From positions 97,960,001 through 98,024,000 of the forward strand of contig CM034546.1 of NCBI GenBank assembly GCA_020055645.1: DNA of 64,000 nucleotides. Direction: 5' to 3'. Position 1 is the first letter of the stretch. Every line of letters begins with the position of its first letter. The DNA is from Tomocerus qinae (Eukaryota > Arthropoda > Collembola > Entomobryomorpha > Tomoceridae). Positions 60,081-64,000 of the stretch are shown one piece after another. Made by a program: the position numbers and the translations under genes. Below the pieces are notes generated by a model, which was given only the letters and a program-made list of their open reading frames with translations, did no database searches and had not been told where the DNA came from.

Positions 60081-60651
60081 ATGGCAACTCCTGGGTAAGA
60101 TTACGTTTATTTACTCAAATGATTCAGTTATAGAATCATTTGCATTTTCCTGATCTGATGACAAATACACGTTTGTAGACCAGGGCACTACGAGTACTAC
60201 GTTTTCAACAAACCAGAATGTATTTGGAGACCCATACCAGTCCTATGCTTTTATAACGGCTGCGAAACGTGCATTTCGTGCAAAAAGGATTTATTCGGAG
60301 ACTACTACAGAGGTAAATATTTGGATTTGATATTTTAATTCATACTTCAATATTTTGTAGACAGTCTCACCTTGGCTTACACAGATGAGATGTTATTGCC
60401 CTTTTTAAGACTTGTTTCTAATAGGAAAAGGTGGAATTTGGTGCCATCCTTGCTATAGGATGATAGACCGAGAAAAATTTCCAGCTCAGAAAGTTCGGCA
60501 TTGCTTCTTTTTCCACAAACATATTGGACTTGAGAATATCACGCATCATAAAACAACACTGAAAAGAGTCAAAGCATTAGAGCGGAAAGAGAAAATAATG
60601 CGAATCAAATTCGGAGAAATGCTTGACACGAAAAATCGACCTACGTACTAG
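60081..60651 (+). CDS. Small double-CxxC zinc-binding protein, three exons
   Basis: 124 residues. Exons 60081-60094 (14 nt), 60179-60312 and 60425-60651, phases 2 and 1, all consistent. After a short start (MATPGPGHYEYYVF) comes a CxxC at 36-39 (CISC), a 16-residue spacer rich in aromatic and glycine residues (GDYYRGKGGIW), and a second CxxC at 56-59 (CHPC). This spacing suits one treble-clef or half-LIM zinc site. The C-terminus (about 85-124) is basic and helical (LKRVKALERKEKIMR), possibly nucleic-acid binding or nuclear. I do not recognise a named family. The 14-nt first exon is the least certain part; the other two exons are well supported. Confidence 0.72.
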
Positions 60652-60838
60652 TCCATGTCGTTTTATATGGAAAACTGACGTGTTTATAATATAATAGCGG
60701 CTGGTGTATTCTAAGCAATATACTGATGTGAAACATGCTCGTTACAAAATTAATCTTTATGCATTGTCTAAACTTTTGAGTACACAATTCCGTAACATCT
60801 GAGATTTTTTCATAATGAAGATAGATTTTAAATACAAC

Positions 60839-60844
60839 TTTATT
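60839..60844 (-). terminator. Polyadenylation signal candidate of the FYVE gene
   Basis: Plus-strand TTTATT is a minus-strand AATAAA, about 90 bp beyond the FYVE stop codon (60933). It lies in the short gap between two convergent genes. Confidence 0.5.
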
Positions 60845-60932
60845 GAAGCATTTTATCGTAGTAGGACGGACGAAACATAAAATTAATAAGTCTGTCTATG
60901 AGTGGGTTTTGTAAATATGTGTGGGATAATTG

Positions 60933-63900
60933 TCAAAAATTTGTATCTGTAATTTGGGCAGCTAAGACATTAATCTGTTCTCTCCTGTCTTCACATGAGG
61001 TACAAGTTCGTTGCTTCGTTTTCAATCTGCCATAAAAATAAGAACAAGAATAAATCCCGGGAAGACCACAAAAAACACTCAGACTGAATTATTTGCAGTT
61101 AAAACTTACAAGTGCTAATGATAATTACGCTGTAAAATGAATTTAGGTTTATGTGTAAGAGAAAGAGACAAACCTTGTCTGGGAAATGGAGATGGACGAA
61201 GACTTTCTCTTTGGTACGCACATTTTACAGAAAACTTGATTGCAAACTGAACAATGACTCTTTCTTCGGAGCAGAGAGAAAGTATTGTCACAGCCAGGAC
61301 AAGTTTTAACTGATTTGAGGGCCACTTTTGAACTTTCCAATATGAGTTTCTCCTCAGCTACTTTCTTAATGAAATCGTTGATTACATCCTCCTTCCTAAA
61401 TAGTAGATAGCACTCTGAATTAATTTACAGATCTTAAATATTCAAGCAATTTCGTTAAAATTATATTGTATTGCATATTCCTGTTAGCTAGTACGATGTA
61501 TAAATGTTAGTTTAAGAATTCGTTCATTTTGTCTGTGTATCCCGATAGCTCCCGAAAGCAAAAACCGATATTCACCAAATAATATTCAAACTCATTGCTT
61601 AAGACTTTGGCAAAAGGCTTTTCAAATTTAAGCCATATCGGTTTATTGGCCGCTAACATACCATGACCTCACTTTTTTCCCTTTTAATAGTCAAAGTAAA
61701 AAATAGGCATCAAAATGTTCAAATGCATGTGCAACTAAATATTTTGCTTTTGCTACCAAATACGTACATACTACATACACAACACTACACCTACAGTCTA
61801 CTGTACTAAACAGCCAATTTTAGTGTTATAGTGTGGTTCTAAACCAAGTGTTAGTGTTCTAGAACTAAACCAATGAATTAGTGCTATAAATCAGTGTTAT
61901 AATTAATTATTGTTTTATTGTGAAAAAATGGTTGAATTGTTTCTATAAAGGATTACAACCAATGCATTAGTATAATTTTACGCTACTAAAGCTATAAATT
62001 AATGCTTCTATCCTATCATATCACTCAAAAACATTGTATATTTCTTTAGTACATTCGATGAATCCCCTTAATCAGGTATTTCTTATGTTTAAACAGTGTA
62101 CCCCTTAATAGGGGAACTTTATTTTGTGACTATAGTGGATTCAATTTTCGAAAATTAAAATCTTTTTGCTGAATGCGTAGTAACGATATTAAATTAAGCA
62201 TAGTTAATTAGTATCACAGGCAGAACTATACACAAATGTGTGGAGTACTACCTTTTAAAATTTTCGGATATTGTTTTAGCATCTTGGATTTCTTTATGTA
62301 GTTCCTCAATGGTCTGTTCTTTGTGGCCCAGTTCTTCACGTAATTCAAATTCCACAAGATTTCTATTTTCGATCTGAGTCTTGAGTTTATCATTAGCTTT
62401 CTTATGCTTGGAAACTTGTTGTCTGAGGAGTCTTTCAGTTTCCTTCATCTCCAGTTTAACTTCGACAGCCTCCTTCATCAGTGCTTGATTTTCTCTCTTG
62501 AGAATTTCGAGTCTGAGAGGTAATTGTTTGATAATAAGTCTACCCAGGTAATTTGGATCTGGACTCACTCCACTGAAGCTTCCCTCACTCGAGCTGCTAT
62601 TTTCCCTGTGGTTTTCAGCTTCATCATCATTATCCTCATCGCTCCCATTTCCAATTTCATTGTCAGCGTCAACATAATCAATTCCCGAGCCAGTTTCTAA
62701 TTGTAACTGTAGAGGTGACTGACTTTGTTCTCGAGATACGTCAAACTCGGAAAGGAGGTCGGCGGAATCTCCAATTTCGTCTTCTGTGTCAATCTGTACT
62801 TGCAATTGCATTCCGAATTGACGGTCTTCATAAATGTTATTATTTTGTTGGTCCAAATCTAAACGCTGCACATCTTGAGCTATTTGATGCAGTGGAGGAT
62901 TGTGCGTCGTAATTATGAGATTTGGCGTTAGCACTGAATCCCTTAATGGTAAATTATCCGTTGTGCCTGTCACATCCACTTCATGAACAATCGGCTGCAG
63001 AACTATTTCTGAATTTGGCAGGGAGTCGACAAAATCCACCAACGGTACAGCCACAATATCTAATACAATTTCTGCATTGTGAACTGTCTCTATTCCTCTT
63101 CCGCTCTCGTCGTCATTGTTCTCAGAGTGATTTATTATCACAGGAATCTCCCCACCGAACTGACTCCCATTTTCAGATGAAGGCATTTCCGTGTCGTAGA
63201 CATCGCTTCGTGTCTGGTTAACTGTCGCTTCTGTATCTGCTGTGTACGCGGATGTTGAAGCCTCACCAGTGCGGCTTGTATCTTCTGTGTGCAAAAATTA
63301 TGTTCTAATTAATTTAAACTACATCGCACTGATGTGTTTAGAATTTTGACATGCATTGTATTAAAACTGTACTCAGATAACTAACTACGTTTCCAATTTC
63401 ATGTACCTGCGTAGTTAAGTTAGTAAATACGCTACAAAGTATACGGTTATAGGAGCAAAATAGTATGTTGCTTCAGAAAAAGCAAATCAAAGCACATCCA
63501 TAACAATCAAGAAAACTGTCAACTAAAACTGTCTTTTTTTCGGCATCTTCTTTTGTTTGTAAGATACATTGCAAGAAAAATACTTTACTACGACGTACAA
63601 TTATATAGTGCGCCAAAAAAAGTTGTGTAACATTTTCTATTTTCTCCCGGTGAAGTGATTAGGAGACTAACATGCTTAATACTATAATGTATGTAGGTCT
63701 TTACGTAATGCGTCCGTGAACCAACTGGTGAACTTTTAATGCTTACCGTATGTAAGTCAAATATTTATCATTGTATTCTACAGAGGAGAACAATGATGAT
63801 TAGATTATCTAATGTCTTTTCTCCGCCTACCTGCTACGGCTACAATTAATGTGCAATGTGAATAAAATATTTAGTAAATATATTATGAAGATTACGTTCG

Positions 63901-64000
63901 TAATTTTCCGAATTTTCTGGGTCTGAATCCCTGGAACCATAGTGGTTATGGAGAGCAGCCAATTTGGATGCCAAGGCTGCACTTCGAGCTGTGCTGGCCA
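60933..64000 (-). CDS. Coiled-coil FYVE zinc-finger protein, 5' end outside window
   Basis: Endosomal phosphatidylinositol-3-phosphate-binding class. Minus-strand exons: 64000-63896 (partial), 63284-62252, 61395-61174, 61026-60933. The last two junctions agree exactly in phase (both phase 2). The junction 63896/63284 is plausible but weaker. The large exon encodes an acidic, disordered region (about 240 residues) and then a coiled coil (LEILKRENQALMKEAVEVK to KTISENFKR). The C-terminus has the FYVE cysteine pattern CPGC-x12-CSVC-x4-CKMC-x22-CTSC. The last pair comes only from the final exon, which supports the model. The usual R(R/K)HHCR reads RRKSHCSVC, losing one His, so lipid affinity may be reduced. 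The protein ends soon after the finger. Subfamily (RUFY, FYCO or other) not resolved. Confidence 0.88.

Noticed and set aside
62715-63221. Plus-strand ORFs opposite the large FYVE-gene exon.
   Set aside because: Shadows of a 344-codon minus exon with coiled coil and matching phases.

Overview
The window is animal nuclear DNA, AT-rich, with spliced genes (GT-AG introns, several under 100 nt), TATA-poor intergenic DNA and many kinds of transposable element. The gene set (F-box/LRR protein, rhodopsin-class receptor, XK-related scramblase, FYVE protein) fits an invertebrate, probably an arthropod. A springtail or similar hexapod is only a guess. All gene models were built by hand by joining open frames at splice sites whose phases match. 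No transcript evidence was available.

Layout. 1-2822 (minus): 5' seven exons of an F-box/LRR protein that runs off the left edge. 2823-7744: no gene seen. 7745-9525 (minus): a two-exon class A GPCR, closest by motif to adenosine receptors. 9526-18876: gene-poor, with two weak exon candidates near 18.2-18.6 kb. 18877-20138: a decayed Mutator-like (MULE) DNA transposon with a perfect 8-bp target duplication. 20.2-20.35 kb: a dispersed repeat that recurs inverted at 52.8 kb. 21208-22961 (minus): a two-exon gene for a degenerate AAA protein like the second AAA module of ATAD2/Yta7, with a small inverted-repeat element in its intron. 22962-39162: a second gene-poor stretch with one good orphan exon (30692-30859).

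39163-50474 is a young LTR retrotransposon of 11.3 kb. Its two 456-bp LTRs appear identical and are flanked by a 4-bp target duplication. It has a gag-like ORF but no recognisable protease, reverse transcriptase, RNase H or integrase. Its interior is filled with at least seven minisatellite arrays. A Helitron-like element (42433-44343) is nested in it, and a module of gag 3' end, 40-bp array and unique tail is present twice. This is the most unusual object in the window: a non-autonomous, gag-only, satellite-rich LTR element.

The right end is gene-dense. 53892-55685 (plus) is a coiled-coil protein ending in two copies of a tryptophan/arginine motif that I associate with bacterial proteins. 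57012-59199 (plus) is a complete seven-exon XK-related gene. 60081-60651 (plus) is a small double-CxxC zinc-binding protein. It is convergent with a coiled-coil FYVE gene (minus, 60933 to beyond 64000). The genes show no shared pathway. Membrane biology recurs (GPCR, scramblase, PI3P-binding FYVE), but this is probably chance.
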